Assembly (NCBI GenBank): GCA_029062865.1
Contig: JAIDPG010000083.1
Span: forward strand, 1 to 25,197
Source of the DNA: Oscillospiraceae bacterium
GTDB lineage: Bacteria > Bacillota > Clostridia > Oscillospirales > Ruminococcaceae
DNA length: 25,197 nt
Reading direction: 5' to 3'
Shown: piece by piece, positions 13,664-22,187 of the stretch
How the letters are laid out: every line of letters begins with the position of its first letter
Numbering within the stretch: position 1 is the first letter of the stretch
The notes under the pieces: model-generated
Told to the model about the DNA's origin: nothing
Seen by the model: the letters and a program-made list of their open reading frames with translations, nothing else
Database searches by the model: none
Program-made: the position numbers and the translations under genes

Positions 13664-15160
13664 TTGGCAAAACAGCCAGATTTTTTTGAGCAAAACGACG
13701 CTAACGTCAACAAACGTATGACAAAAGTCCTTTTGTGGATGCCGATGGTGTTTCCGGCGCTTTTCGCTTTGACGGCAGCGGGGATCTTCTGGATAGATTA
13801 CAGCGCGCTTACAAGGCTTTCGATCATCGGCGTTTTCTGCACCGTCGGACCGTTCGTGCTCCAAAAGCTCGGCGTGCCCGTTAAGGTGATGAAATACATC
13901 GGCGTGCTGGCGGTGGGGCTTATCGTAATGCTTCTCGGAATGAATTCCTCCGTCGGGATCTATATGACCTACGGCATCGCGCTGCTTTTCAGCTGTATGT
14001 ATTACGATAAGAAATTCACAATAATCATCGCCGTGATCACATATATAATGTGCGCTATTTCAACGTGGTTCCGGGTTAAGGACGCGGTGGCAAACGGAAA
14101 CGCCGCGCCGAATCTGGAGTTTATTCCGTATATGCTCGGCTTTACTATCGAGTTTGTGCTGATGGGCGCGGTGTTTATCAGCGTCGCGGCGGGCTCGCAT
14201 AAGCTGCTGGAAAATCTCCACGGCAGCGAGCGCGTAAACGAGATAATGGGAAGATGCGGCACCGTTTCCGAGCGGCTTGTCGATATGATGAACTCCCTCT
14301 CCGAGGATATGACGCGCTCCGAAAGATCCACGGACACAATCGCGTCGTCGGCGAAGGAAACGCTCGACAACTGCTCCGAGAGTATGAACCACGTAAGCTC
14401 GATGCAGGACACGATTAACGAAATGGTTGAAGCGACCGTCCTCATCGACAACAAAACCGGAGAAATGCTCGGCATTTCGGACGACATCTGTGGGAGAATG
14501 AAAAATTACATCGAGCAGATGAACAGCGCCGTCGAAAGTATGCGCGAGATAGAGCACTCGGCGGATATGACCAACGAATCGATAAAAAGCCTCGAAAAGG
14601 TAATCGAGGAGATCACAAAGTTCGTAAAGGACATCGCGAACATTTCCGAGCAGACGAATATCCTCGCGATAAACGCGTCGATTGAAGCGTCGCGGGCGGG
14701 GCAGTACGGCAAGGGCTTTTCAGTTGTCGCGGGGGAGGTCAGAGTGCTGGCGGAACGCTCCAAGGCTTCCAGCAACTCTGTTTCCAAAACCGTTGACAAG
14801 GTTCTCGCGATGCTCGGCGAGGTCAAAAAATCAAACGCGGAAAATTTGAGCTCCGTTGACAGCGGCATTTCGGGGATCACCGCCGCGCGAGAAGCCGCGG
14901 GCGAGCTTGAGCAGCTTCAGGAGCAATCCCGCGAGAAAACCGAGCAGATCGCCCAAAGCGGCAAGCAGACCGGCGAGCGCAGCCGCCGCGTCCACGAAAT
15001 GGCTCAGCAGATGGAGCAATTGGTGCAGATCTCCTACAACGAGGCAAACGCGATAGTCGAGGAAACAACGGGGCAAAAGCAAATAGCCGCCGCTACCTCA
15101 AAGACGTTCGGCAGCGTAAAAACAATGGCGGACGAGCTTTACAGCTTAAGTAAACTTTAA
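13664..15160 (+). CDS. Methyl-accepting chemotaxis protein with membrane-embedded sensor
   Basis: A chemoreceptor of about 498 residues that would signal to CheA/CheW. The start is taken as TTG 13664, because GGAAGG at 13649-13654 is well spaced from it and lies too close to the GTG at 13655. After a short cytoplasmic N-terminus, about six closely spaced membrane helices fill residues 25-185 (LLWMPMVFPALFALTAAGIF onward) with no extracellular ligand domain. The rest is a long coiled coil, with the conserved hairpin tip EQTNILAINASIEASRAG and GKGFSVVAGEVRVLAERS at about residues 328-363. This is the CheW/CheA contact. No clear HAMP domain is visible between membrane and coil. Its ligand is probably sensed within the membrane or through a partner. 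The gene is alone, between a promoter and a strong terminator. Confidence 0.9.
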   Translation: MAKQPDFFEQNDANVNKRMTKVLLWMPMVFPALFALTAAGIFWIDYSALTRLSIIGVFCTVGPFVLQKLGVPVKVMKYIGVLAVGLIVMLLGMNSSVGIYMTYGIALLFSCMYYDKKFTIIIAVITYIMCAISTWFRVKDAVANGNAAPNLEFIPYMLGFTIEFVLMGAVFISVAAGSHKLLENLHGSERVNEIMGRCGTVSERLVDMMNSLSEDMTRSERSTDTIASSAKETLDNCSESMNHVSSMQDTINEMVEATVLIDNKTGEMLGISDDICGRMKNYIEQMNSAVESMREIEHSADMTNESIKSLEKVIEEITKFVKDIANISEQTNILAINASIEASRAGQYGKGFSVVAGEVRVLAERSKASSNSVSKTVDKVLAMLGEVKKSNAENLSSVDSGISGITAAREAAGELEQLQEQSREKTEQIAQSGKQTGERSRRVHEMAQQMEQLVQISYNEANAIVEETTGQKQIAAATSKTFGSVKTMADELYSLSKL

Positions 15161-15168
15161 TTCTTTGT

Positions 15169-15189
15169 TTCTCCCCGGAATGGGGAGAA
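15169..15189. repeat. 8-bp hairpin after the chemoreceptor
   Basis: TTCTCCCC (15169-15176) and GGGGAGAA (15182-15189) pair around a five-base loop. It may assist RNA 3'-end stability ahead of the main terminator. Confidence 0.6.
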
Positions 15190-15207
15190 CCGCAAGGAAT
15201 AATTTTC

Positions 15208-15238
15208 ACTCCAAGGGCGCGCGCCCTTGGAGTTTTTT
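15208..15238 (+). terminator. Strong intrinsic terminator, 26-base palindrome plus T-run
   Basis: ACTCCAAGGGCGC (15208-15220) is directly followed by its exact complement (15221-15233) and then five more T. The A's to the left are few, so it acts mainly on the plus strand. Confidence 0.9.
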
Positions 15239-15242
15239 GCGC

Positions 15243-15271
15243 TTGACATTCTTCTCATATTGTGGTAAAAT
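15243..15271 (+). promoter_or_regulatory. Sigma-A promoter of the permease operon
   Basis: TTGACA (15243-15248), 17 bases, TAAAAT (15266-15271), starting five bases after the preceding T-run. It probably drives the permease and the two-component genes as one transcript, since gaps downstream are short. Confidence 0.85.
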
Positions 15272-15307
15272 TTAATTGCAAAAATTGGTTTTCCGGGAGA
15301 ATTTGCG

Positions 15308-16432
15308 ATGAAAAAAGTTGTGCACTTTATTAAAAAAGAGGCGGTGCTTTGCGCTTCAGGGGTGCTGGCGATCGTTTCCTGCTTTATCGTGCCGCCGTCG
15401 GCGAAATATCTGGAGTACATCGACCTGCGTGTTCTCGCGCTGCTGTTCTGCCTTATGGCGGTCGTCGCGGGAATTCGCGCCGCGGGGGCGTTTGACGTTA
15501 TCTGTGAGGCGCTTTTAAAGCGGCTTCGCAGCATAAAAGCCGTAGGTCTCGCGCTGGTTTTGCTGTCGTTTTTTATGAGTATGCTGCTGACAAACGACGT
15601 CGCGCTCGTGACGCTTGTGCCGTTTACGCTGCTGCTGTTCGAGAGCATTAACGGCGAGAAGAAAGCCCGCGCGGAAATTATACTGCTCGTCCTCGAAACC
15701 GCCGCTGCGAACCTCGGAAGTATGCTGACTCCTATGGGAAATCCGCAGAACCTCTATCTCTACTCGAAATTCAACCTGATGTTTTCGGAATTTCTCACGA
15801 TAATTTTCCCGTATTCCTTGCTGTCGCTCGTGCTGCTTATCGCGTCGGTTTTTCTGTTTCTGCCGAAGCTCCGGATAGAGAAAACCGAGAAGAACGGCTC
15901 GGCGGCGCTTCACGGGCGCATGAAGGCTGTCCTGTTTCTGATACTTTTCGCGGTTTGTATGCTGTCCATTCTGCGAATTCTTGATTACAGAATTCTGCTC
16001 GGAATAATCGTTATCGCGGTGCTGATTCTTGACAGAAGGCTGTTTCTTAAGGTTGATTATTCGCTGCTGCTGACGTTTGTGTTTTTCTTCATTTTCGTCG
16101 GGAACTTGGGGTCAATCCCCGCGCTTTCGGAGAGCCTCCGCGGCGTTTTGCAGGGGCGCGAGGTCTGGCTTGGGATCGCGCTTTCGCAGGTGATCAGCAA
16201 CGTCCCCGCGGCGATACTCCTTTCGGGGCTTTCGGAGAACGCGCCGTCGCTTATCATCGGCACGAACCTCGGCGGGCTCGGCACGCTCATCGCCTCAATG
16301 GCGAGCCTTATCACTTACAAATTCTACGCGGCTTCAAACGGCAGCTCCCCGAAGAAATATATGCTGATCTTCACGGCGTTTAACCTCGCGTATCTGGCTT
16401 TGCTGTGCGGACTTTACGCGATAATTCATTGA
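15308..16432 (+). CDS. SLC13/ArsB-type anion or cation permease
   Basis: An integral membrane transporter of 374 residues with about ten hydrophobic helices. It carries the paired motifs of the ion transporter superfamily. TNDVALVTLVPF lies at about 96-107 and GNPQNLYLY at about 146-154 in the first half. SNVPAAILLSG and GTNLGGLGTLIASM at about 298-330 lie in the second half, the expected inverted-repeat arrangement. The family includes dicarboxylate, citrate, sulfate, arsenite and Na+/H+ exchangers, and the substrate cannot be told from these motifs. At 374 residues it is shorter than many members. GGGAG lies before the ATG. The response regulator starts 16 bases after its stop, so transport and the two-component system may be co-regulated. 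Confidence 0.85.
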   Translation: MKKVVHFIKKEAVLCASGVLAIVSCFIVPPSAKYLEYIDLRVLALLFCLMAVVAGIRAAGAFDVICEALLKRLRSIKAVGLALVLLSFFMSMLLTNDVALVTLVPFTLLLFESINGEKKARAEIILLVLETAAANLGSMLTPMGNPQNLYLYSKFNLMFSEFLTIIFPYSLLSLVLLIASVFLFLPKLRIEKTEKNGSAALHGRMKAVLFLILFAVCMLSILRILDYRILLGIIVIAVLILDRRLFLKVDYSLLLTFVFFFIFVGNLGSIPALSESLRGVLQGREVWLGIALSQVISNVPAAILLSGLSENAPSLIIGTNLGGLGTLIASMASLITYKFYAASNGSSPKKYMLIFTAFNLAYLALLCGLYAIIH

Positions 16433-16448
16433 AAAGGAGGCATGTGTG

Positions 16449-17204
16449 ATGATAAGAGCGGCGATCTGCGACGACGAGGCGGCGATCCTGGACGTTCTGC
16501 GCGAGCTGATCTCAGGCGAGTTCGAGAAGCAGGGCGCGGAGATCTCCGTTGACTGCTTCACGTCGGGCGGGGAGTTTTTGAACGCGCATAAAAATAATCC
16601 GTTTGACGCGGTGTTTCTCGACATCAGAATGCCCGATATGAATGGCTTTGACGTTGCGGCGGAGCTTCGCCGTCATTCCGAGAAAACCCGCATCATCTTC
16701 ATAACGACGGAAAACGCGCTGGTTTACGACAGCTTCAGCTTTCAGCCGTTCGACTTTATTCCCAAAACGGTGCCTGCCGAATTCGGCGCGGAGGGCTCCT
16801 CAAAATTCCTCGAAAACCGCGTTGCAAGCGTCGTCGCGCGGCTGCTTGCTCAATTCACCGCCGCGAAAACGGTCACTCTGCCGCTTCCGTACAATCGGAC
16901 GATCACCGTTAACATCGCGGATATTCAGCTGATTCAATCCGTGAGGAATTACGCCGAGTATGTTGTCGCGGGGCGCGAGCCCGTGCGGGTTCGGGCAAAG
17001 CTCGACGACATCGGACAAGAACTCGATGGGCGCGTGTTCGCCAGACCGCATAAAAGCTTCATTATAAATATGAGCTTTGTCAAGGACATCGACAGACGCA
17101 ATATGGTAATCACATTAAAAAGCGGCGCGTTAATTCCGATAAGCAAGGCATATAAACGCGAGTTCGAGGCGGCTTACATCGGCTATTTAAGCGGGGGTGA
17201 TTAA
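16449..17204 (+). CDS. LytTR-family response regulator (AgrA-like)
   Basis: A two-domain regulator of 251 residues. The receiver domain (1 to about 118) has acidic residues in ICDDE (8-10), the phospho-acceptor D58 in VFLDIRMPDMNGFD and a lysine near 105 in FIPKT. The LytTR DNA-binding domain (about 140-251) has the expected LIQSVRNYAEYVV and RPHKSFIINMSFVKDI segments. ATG 16449 is chosen because AAAAGGAGG ends eight bases upstream; a GTG at 16446 adds only one residue. Between the two domains is an unusual segment, FGAEGSSKFLENRVASVVARLL. The stop codon abuts the start of the histidine kinase. It should be phosphorylated by that kinase and bind direct repeats upstream of target genes, which I could not identify with confidence. 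Confidence 0.92.
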   Translation: MIRAAICDDEAAILDVLRELISGEFEKQGAEISVDCFTSGGEFLNAHKNNPFDAVFLDIRMPDMNGFDVAAELRRHSEKTRIIFITTENALVYDSFSFQPFDFIPKTVPAEFGAEGSSKFLENRVASVVARLLAQFTAAKTVTLPLPYNRTITVNIADIQLIQSVRNYAEYVVAGREPVRVRAKLDDIGQELDGRVFARPHKSFIINMSFVKDIDRRNMVITLKSGALIPISKAYKREFEAAYIGYLSGGD

Positions 17205-18515
17205 ATGGAAATATTTGTTAAAATCTTCGAAATACTTATCAACATTTTTGAAGCCTTTATTTCGACGAGGTTTTTGTTAAAATTTCAAGGCTATAATTTT
17301 ACGCTTACGTCCGCGAAGCTGAAATTTGTTTACGCTTCCTTGGGCTACGCGGCTTTGACGACGGTGTTGAATTATACGGTTCCCTATGACGGCGTGCTTG
17401 GGTTTTTGTATGTCGCGTATTTTTTTGTGATTTCGCTTTTGCTTGTGGAATCCAAAATATCCGTGAAATTTTTTGCAGCGCTTTTGGATAATCTGGTAGC
17501 GATGGCGGTCGCGACCGCTTTTTTGGGAATAATGTCCGTGACGTTCAAGGATACGCTTTCCGAGATAATCGGCGCGGCTTCATGGACGCGGGTCGCGTCA
17601 ATTACGCTTGCTCAGCTGATAAAAATGTTTATATATGATATAATACTGCGCGCGGTCGGAAAGAGTGGGCTTAAGCTCGGAAAAAAGGGCTGGACGTTGG
17701 TTTCGTCGGTGCTGGGAATTTCATTTGTCTCAATTGCTTTGGTGCAGACCTCCGCGATAATAACAAACTCGTATTCGGTTTTGCTTTTTGCGGCGGAGCT
17801 CTGCTCTATGGCAGTCGCGGCGGTCTGCTTTTATATGACGATCCTTCTCAATAAATCCCAGCGCGAATCCGAGCGGCTAAGGCTTGCGGCGCAGCAGGAA
17901 GAGTTCAGGGCGCAATACGCGCAGAACGTCAAAAAGCAATACGAGGAAATAAGCCGTGTGCGGCACGATATGAAGCAAACTCACTCGGTCGTGATGTCGC
18001 TGTTAATGGAAGCAAAGGCGGACGAGGCGATCGAGTATATGCAAAGAGCGGCGCGGAAGATATCCGAGTTTGACGTTATTATCGACGTGGGAAACGATTT
18101 CGTGAACGCGATCTTGAACGCGAAGCTCTCCGAAGCCAAGCGCGTCGGGATCATGGTGTTGTGCAGCGCGGACAAAAACGCCGCGGGAATTGACGAGGTA
18201 GACCTGTGCAATCTGCTCGGAAATCTGCTGGACAACGCGATAGAGGCGTGCGAAAAATGCGGCGGTAAACAGCGTATAATAGAGATCAAGCTACGCGCGC
18301 GGGACGACAAATATATTCTCGAGGTCGAGAACACCGCTCCCGAAAACGCTCTCGAAAGCAACAAGCTCCTTGCGACGACAAAGGACGACGCTTCAAGGCA
18401 CGGCTACGGCGTAAAGAGCATAAAAAGCATCGCCGAGAAGTACAACGGAATAGTTGACTTTTCGCAGGACGGCGAGCGTTTCAGAAGCACGGTGGTGCTC
18501 TCCGTCGGCGAGTAA
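17205..18515 (+). CDS. AgrC-like sensor histidine kinase
   Basis: A membrane kinase of 436 residues. The N-terminal 210 residues hold about six membrane helices, as in AgrC-type receptors. A coiled linker (about 215-248, rich in Q, E and R) leads to the histidine box SRVRHDMKQTH with H254. The ATP-binding domain has the N-box LLGNLLDNAIEAC near 335-347 and the G-box GYGVKSI near 398-404. The F/second G-box is reduced, as in the HPK10 group. ATG follows the TAA of the response regulator directly, preceded by GGGGGTG. Typical agr loci also encode the peptide-processing protease AgrB and the peptide AgrD. Neither is here, so the ligand must come from elsewhere or be different, for example a transported compound linked to the permease upstream. 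Confidence 0.9.
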   Translation: MEIFVKIFEILINIFEAFISTRFLLKFQGYNFTLTSAKLKFVYASLGYAALTTVLNYTVPYDGVLGFLYVAYFFVISLLLVESKISVKFFAALLDNLVAMAVATAFLGIMSVTFKDTLSEIIGAASWTRVASITLAQLIKMFIYDIILRAVGKSGLKLGKKGWTLVSSVLGISFVSIALVQTSAIITNSYSVLLFAAELCSMAVAAVCFYMTILLNKSQRESERLRLAAQQEEFRAQYAQNVKKQYEEISRVRHDMKQTHSVVMSLLMEAKADEAIEYMQRAARKISEFDVIIDVGNDFVNAILNAKLSEAKRVGIMVLCSADKNAAGIDEVDLCNLLGNLLDNAIEACEKCGGKQRIIEIKLRARDDKYILEVENTAPENALESNKLLATTKDDASRHGYGVKSIKSIAEKYNGIVDFSQDGERFRSTVVLSVGE

Positions 18516-18555
18516 CGCCGTTTACGCTGTAAAAGCGCCGTTCGTGCGAAAGCCG

Positions 18556-18584
18556 TTGCAATCTCCGAGCTTTGCGGTTATAAT
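18556..18584 (+). promoter_or_regulatory. Sigma-A promoter candidate 1
   Basis: TTGCAA (18556-18561), 17 bases, TATAAT (18579-18584). Confidence 0.6.
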
Positions 18585-18641
18585 ATGGAGTAGGAGAATA
18601 ATCCCAATTATCCCAAGAATGGGCGAATTCTCCCAACACCG

Positions 18642-18670
18642 TTGACAAATCCCCGAAAAAGCATTATACT
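18642..18670 (+). promoter_or_regulatory. Sigma-A promoter candidate 2
   Basis: TTGACA (18642-18647), 17 bases, TATACT (18665-18670). One ATCCCCGAAA box lies in the spacer, an operator-like place. Confidence 0.75.
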
Positions 18671-18766
18671 GAAATCACAACAGATCCCCGAAAACCTTTA
18701 AATACTCGTCTTAATTTCGCTTTATTTATAGCAGGAGAAAAATTTTCAAAAAATTTACGGAAAATG

Positions 18767-18799
18767 TGTAACATTTCGGGGATTTTGTTGTCTATATAA
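18767..18799 (+). promoter_or_regulatory. ECF-type promoter, lipoprotein field copy 1
   Basis: TGTAAC (18767-18772), 17 bases, GTC (18790-18792) and TATATAAGTGA. An A/T block with TTTTCAAAAAA lies just upstream, as in copies 2 and 3. Confidence 0.65.
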
Positions 18800-18828
18800 G
18801 TGATGGGAAAAATTCTCGGAGGTATATT

Positions 18829-20103
18829 ATGAACTCAAAGCTCAAAGCTCTGGCAATAATTCTCGGCGCTTCAATGCTTGGCGGCTGCGCGGGCAACGCA
18901 ATCGGCGAAAGCTCTCAAATCAATTTGTCAAAGCCCGTGGTGAGCGCCCCGACGGTCATCTCGAATACGATTTCCGCTACCGCTGACAGCAAGCCCGATA
19001 GCGGCGCACCGTGTGAATCGGCTGTTGGTGATGTGATCACCACAATAAAATGCCGCAATTATACGATCGAAAATGACGGGTCGCTGTTAGACGATATGGG
19101 AATGGGCAGACGATACTTTACAGCAATGGACAACAATTATTTCTACTATTCCTCGGCAAGCTACCCCGAAACGATTTTCAGCGTTGACAGATCCGATCAA
19201 AAGGTAAATCGGGAAATAATGACCTATGATCTGAACGTGGAATGGGGATTTACAACCAGCAAGAGAACATATTGCGGTCACTATGTTGTGTTTCCGTGTT
19301 ACGGTACCCCGAATGACGAGTATTTAACTTTGCGTGCCATAGTCGGGAAATCCGGCGAAAAAGCCAAATGTATTTTAGAGCAGCCCACCGGCTCGTTTTT
19401 CATATGCGCCGCCGAGCTTAGCGAGAACGAAATGGCGTTCTTATGTACCGCCGAACAAAGAGGAACGTTCAACATTTATAAATATAATTTTAACGAGGAA
19501 CAGGCACAGCTGATATATACAAAAAAACTGGATACTCAATCCGCAAACAGCAATCCGTTGATAGCCTGCTGCGACGGCGATATTTATTTCGTTTTCAGAA
19601 CAAGTCAAAATGAAAACGTATATTGTATAAGACGAATTGATGCCGACGGAAACGAATGTGAAAATATATTTCTAGAGCTTCCGGGATATTCCGATGTATC
19701 AATGGCTGAATTTACAGTGACGGCAAACAATATTTTTATAAGATTTCAGCCACCCGAGGAAAATGGGTACTTCCAAACCGTATTGTACAACAAAAGCACA
19801 GCTAAAATTTCCCTCGTCATCGGTGACAACGGTTTGGGTGTGCGTTTTAATGACGGACTGATCGATGACAGATATATATTATTCAGAGCCGGTTCGAGAT
19901 CCGACCAAACTCACCCGATGGTATGCTTGTTTGATGACTGGACCTCGGAATTTCATTTTATAACGTTTGCCGCAATAGAAAATTCTAAAATTCTCAATAC
20001 GGTAGCGGACAAAAACGGTGATGTTGTTTTCTACACTCATGAGGACGGCGACATTTCATCAATTATGTTTAATGATATGTGTTCGCTTATAGAGCGCGAG
20101 TAA
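18829..20103 (+). CDS. Lipoprotein, propeller-like, unknown function
   Basis: A lipoprotein of 424 residues. The signal peptide (SKLKALAIILGASML) ends in the lipobox LGGC at 18-21, followed by a Ser/Thr/Pro linker to about residue 70. The mature part alternates short beta-rich blocks with phrases such as DNNYFYYSSASYPETIFSVD, CDGDIYFVFRTSQNENVYCI and NNIFIRFQPPEENGYF. This pattern fits a beta-propeller or a similar repeat fold of the DUF5050 or TolB kind. No catalytic motif is visible. GGAGGT lies eight bases before the ATG. The gene is AT-richer than the four lipoprotein genes after it and is not their paralogue beyond the signal region, so it may have joined the cluster separately. It follows three stacked promoters. 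Confidence 0.78.
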   Translation: MNSKLKALAIILGASMLGGCAGNAIGESSQINLSKPVVSAPTVISNTISATADSKPDSGAPCESAVGDVITTIKCRNYTIENDGSLLDDMGMGRRYFTAMDNNYFYYSSASYPETIFSVDRSDQKVNREIMTYDLNVEWGFTTSKRTYCGHYVVFPCYGTPNDEYLTLRAIVGKSGEKAKCILEQPTGSFFICAAELSENEMAFLCTAEQRGTFNIYKYNFNEEQAQLIYTKKLDTQSANSNPLIACCDGDIYFVFRTSQNENVYCIRRIDADGNECENIFLELPGYSDVSMAEFTVTANNIFIRFQPPEENGYFQTVLYNKSTAKISLVIGDNGLGVRFNDGLIDDRYILFRAGSRSDQTHPMVCLFDDWTSEFHFITFAAIENSKILNTVADKNGDVVFYTHEDGDISSIMFNDMCSLIERE

Positions 20104-20142
20104 CGATATTGGATCTACACACGGAACATGGAGGAAACACTT

Positions 20143-21090
20143 GTGAAATCAAATCTGCTTTATAAAGTCTTTGCAATTGTTTTGAGCATTCCGCTTATCG
20201 CCTTGATCTTCGGCGGCTGCGCGGCAAAATCAAGCCCGAATTCCGAAGGCTCGCAAACGAGCACGACGAACTCCGCGGCGGTGATTTCTTCGGCAAATTC
20301 CGAAACGCCGTCGGTTTCCGTTTCCGAGGTCTCCGAAGCGCCGTCGACCCCGTCTCCCACGCCTCCCGAGAATTGGGAGGACTTTATCGCCGCGGACGGT
20401 TTGCCCGTGGCGTTTGCGGACGCGACTGTCGACGAATACGGCTATGTGGCGTTCGACTACGCGCCCGTGGCATATCCGTCCGCGGTATATGACGACACGT
20501 TCAAAAATCCCGGGCTGATTAACTGGGAAACAATGGAATTCGCGGATTTCGGCGGCGAATTCAAGCCGCCCCTCACGAGACTGAAGGCCGGCGACGTGCT
20601 CGACAACGGGCTGGAGGTTCTCGAGGCGAAGTACGCGCTGGAGTACGGCGAGCAAATGGACGAAATGACGCTTGAAATAACGCGCGATTGGTGCGAGAGC
20701 TACGGCTGGGTGAATTTCGGCGGACAGATCACGATTTCCGGCACGCTGTACTGTGAGCCGCGGGACGACTATCAGCTCTTCGCGGGGGAACTCTACTTCT
20801 TCCCCGACACGAGCGAGTTCCCGCAGCTGCCCGTGCGCGGTGATTTCTTGGAAAAGCAGCAAAAGCCGCTTGAGAACGCGTACCCCGAAGCGCGGTTCGC
20901 AGTGCGGGGCGGCGCGATGTTCATTCTCGGAAATGTTGACGATTACGACCTTGAGGGCATTATCGAAAGAGGCAAAGCCGCCGCCGTCACCGTTACGCTC
21001 GACGAGATCCGCCTGCAATACGCAAACATAAACCACGGCGGCAGAGGCGGCGGGAATTTCGCGAAAATCGTTGACGTAAAGCCGCGCTGA
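20143..21090 (+). CDS. Lipoprotein, tandem paralogue A
   Basis: A lipoprotein of about 315 residues. GTG 20143 is chosen because GGAGG at 20130-20135 is correctly spaced from it. The ATG at 20128 would overlap that ribosome site and put charged residues before the signal peptide. The signal KSNLLYKVFAIVLSIPLIAL ends in the lipobox FGGC, then CAAKS and a long Ser/Thr/Pro/Glu linker to about residue 80. The mature domain has three phrases shared with the next three genes: LKAGDVLDNGLEVLEA, GTLYCEPRDDYQLFAGELYFFPDT and AMFILGNVDDYDLEGI, then AVTVTLDEIRLQYAN. The signal peptide is nearly the same as that of the short gene at 24339. It lies 39 bases after the previous gene and is likely co-transcribed. 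Function unknown. Confidence 0.8.
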   Translation: MKSNLLYKVFAIVLSIPLIALIFGGCAAKSSPNSEGSQTSTTNSAAVISSANSETPSVSVSEVSEAPSTPSPTPPENWEDFIAADGLPVAFADATVDEYGYVAFDYAPVAYPSAVYDDTFKNPGLINWETMEFADFGGEFKPPLTRLKAGDVLDNGLEVLEAKYALEYGEQMDEMTLEITRDWCESYGWVNFGGQITISGTLYCEPRDDYQLFAGELYFFPDTSEFPQLPVRGDFLEKQQKPLENAYPEARFAVRGGAMFILGNVDDYDLEGIIERGKAAAVTVTLDEIRLQYANINHGGRGGGNFAKIVDVKPR

Positions 21091-21106
21091 ATTTTTTTCA
21101 AAAAAC

Positions 21107-21147
21107 TGTAACCAAACGCCCCTTTTTTACGTTATTTATAATAGAGG
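21107..21147 (+). promoter_or_regulatory. ECF-type promoter, lipoprotein field copy 2
   Basis: TGTAAC (21107-21112), 17 bases, CGT (21130-21132) and TATTTATAATAGAGGGG. The end closely matches the promoter of the sigma gene at 2580-2600. TTTTTTTCAAAAAA lies directly upstream. Confidence 0.62.
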
Positions 21148-21169
21148 GGTTTTTTCGGGAGGAAACGCA

Positions 21170-22174
21170 ATGAAACCAAATTTTAAAATTCTCGCGGCGG
21201 TTTTTGCCGCAACGCTTCTCGCGGGTTGCGCCGCGAAATCAACCGAAAGCTCTGAAGCGTCTCAACCGATTGTTTCAACTACAACGGAAATCTCAAGCGT
21301 CACCCAATCTGAATCCGAGCCGGAAAGCCGAGAGCTTCCCGATGACGTGAAGAAGCTCCTTGAGAAATGTCCGAACGTTCTGGATTACACCGACGCAAAC
21401 GGCGACCTTCTCTCGCCCTATGACATCACGCGCATAGAGTACCCGACCGAGGAGAACGGCAATTTAACAAGCATGATAACCTACGGCTCCGCGTTTATTT
21501 CCTACGCCTTGCCGATTTACGCCTCGACGCTTGACGGCGACGATTGGAAAAGCGACGGTGACGGCTTCTCAAACGCTATGGAGTGGGTTGTTTATCGCAG
21601 CGAGGAAGCTGACAAAGCCCTCGCGGAGCGGAAATGCTTCGAGGTAAAGCCCGGAGATGTGCTGGAAAACGGTTTAACCGTAAAGTCCGCGGAAACCGTC
21701 TACCAGGCGTTTGAGCCCGACGCATGGGCTGAATTGAACAGCAGCCAGTTCTGGACTTTTCACCCGTTTACAACGACTATCGAATTTGAAGGCACGTTGA
21801 CGCTTGAGGGCATTTTGTACAAATACGAAGGCAATCCCGATTACTTCACCTCGCCAAACGACGTGTTCTTCTATCCCGACACGACGAAAAACGCGTTTGT
21901 TCCGAAATATATTGAGGGCGATCAAGCGTTAAGCGCAACGGCGATTCTTAATTATCCCAACGACGCGGTGGTTCACGACGGCGCGTATTATCTCGGAAAC
22001 CTCAACACCAATCTCGATTTGTTCTCCGTGGATTACGACGTTGACGAGGTTCTGGGAGATACGAATTACGCGCGCGTTAAAATCACGCTGAAGGACATCA
22101 CGCTCGGCACGCTGAACGGCACGACCGAAAGTACGCAGCGGGCGAAGATTGCGGACGTTGAGGTTTTAGATTAA
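21170..22174 (+). CDS. Lipoprotein, tandem paralogue B
   Basis: A lipoprotein of 334 residues with signal KPNFKILAAVFAATLL, lipobox LAGC and a Ser/Thr/Glu linker to about residue 55. The mature part follows the same plan as its neighbours: FEVKPGDVLENGLTVKSAET, GTLTLEGILYKYEGN with VFFYPDT, then AYYLGNLNTNLDLF and ARVKITLKDITLG, ending in a strand KIADVEVLD. It is a diverged relative of A and of C/D. GGGAGG lies nine bases before the ATG and the gene has its own ECF-type promoter. The stop is 13 bases before the next ATG, so B, C and D form one operon. No enzyme motif is seen. A role at the cell surface under envelope stress is only inferred. Confidence 0.8.
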   Translation: MKPNFKILAAVFAATLLAGCAAKSTESSEASQPIVSTTTEISSVTQSESEPESRELPDDVKKLLEKCPNVLDYTDANGDLLSPYDITRIEYPTEENGNLTSMITYGSAFISYALPIYASTLDGDDWKSDGDGFSNAMEWVVYRSEEADKALAERKCFEVKPGDVLENGLTVKSAETVYQAFEPDAWAELNSSQFWTFHPFTTTIEFEGTLTLEGILYKYEGNPDYFTSPNDVFFYPDTTKNAFVPKYIEGDQALSATAILNYPNDAVVHDGAYYLGNLNTNLDLFSVDYDVDEVLGDTNYARVKITLKDITLGTLNGTTESTQRAKIADVEVLD

Positions 22175-22187
22175 AGGAGAAATTGCA

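Larger units (their letters stand above)
18516..18828 (+). promoter_or_regulatory. Complex control region of the lipoprotein field
   Basis: No gene lies here. Three promoters are stacked: TTGCAA-17-TATAAT (18556-18584), TTGACA-17-TATACT (18642-18670) and the ECF-type element at 18767-18792. TCCCAA occurs three times between 18602 and 18636. The box ATCCCCGAAA occurs twice in direct orientation (18649-18658, 18684-18693) and once inverted (18774-18783). Pairing of the last two would form a stem followed by TTTT, so attenuation of the sigma-A transcripts is possible. Confidence 0.65.

Noticed and set aside
20230..21036. 268-codon minus-strand frame (and similar ones at 22344-23177 and 23262-24230)
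   Set aside because: Antisense shadows of the GC-biased lipoprotein genes. Translations are arginine/valine-rich without domain features.
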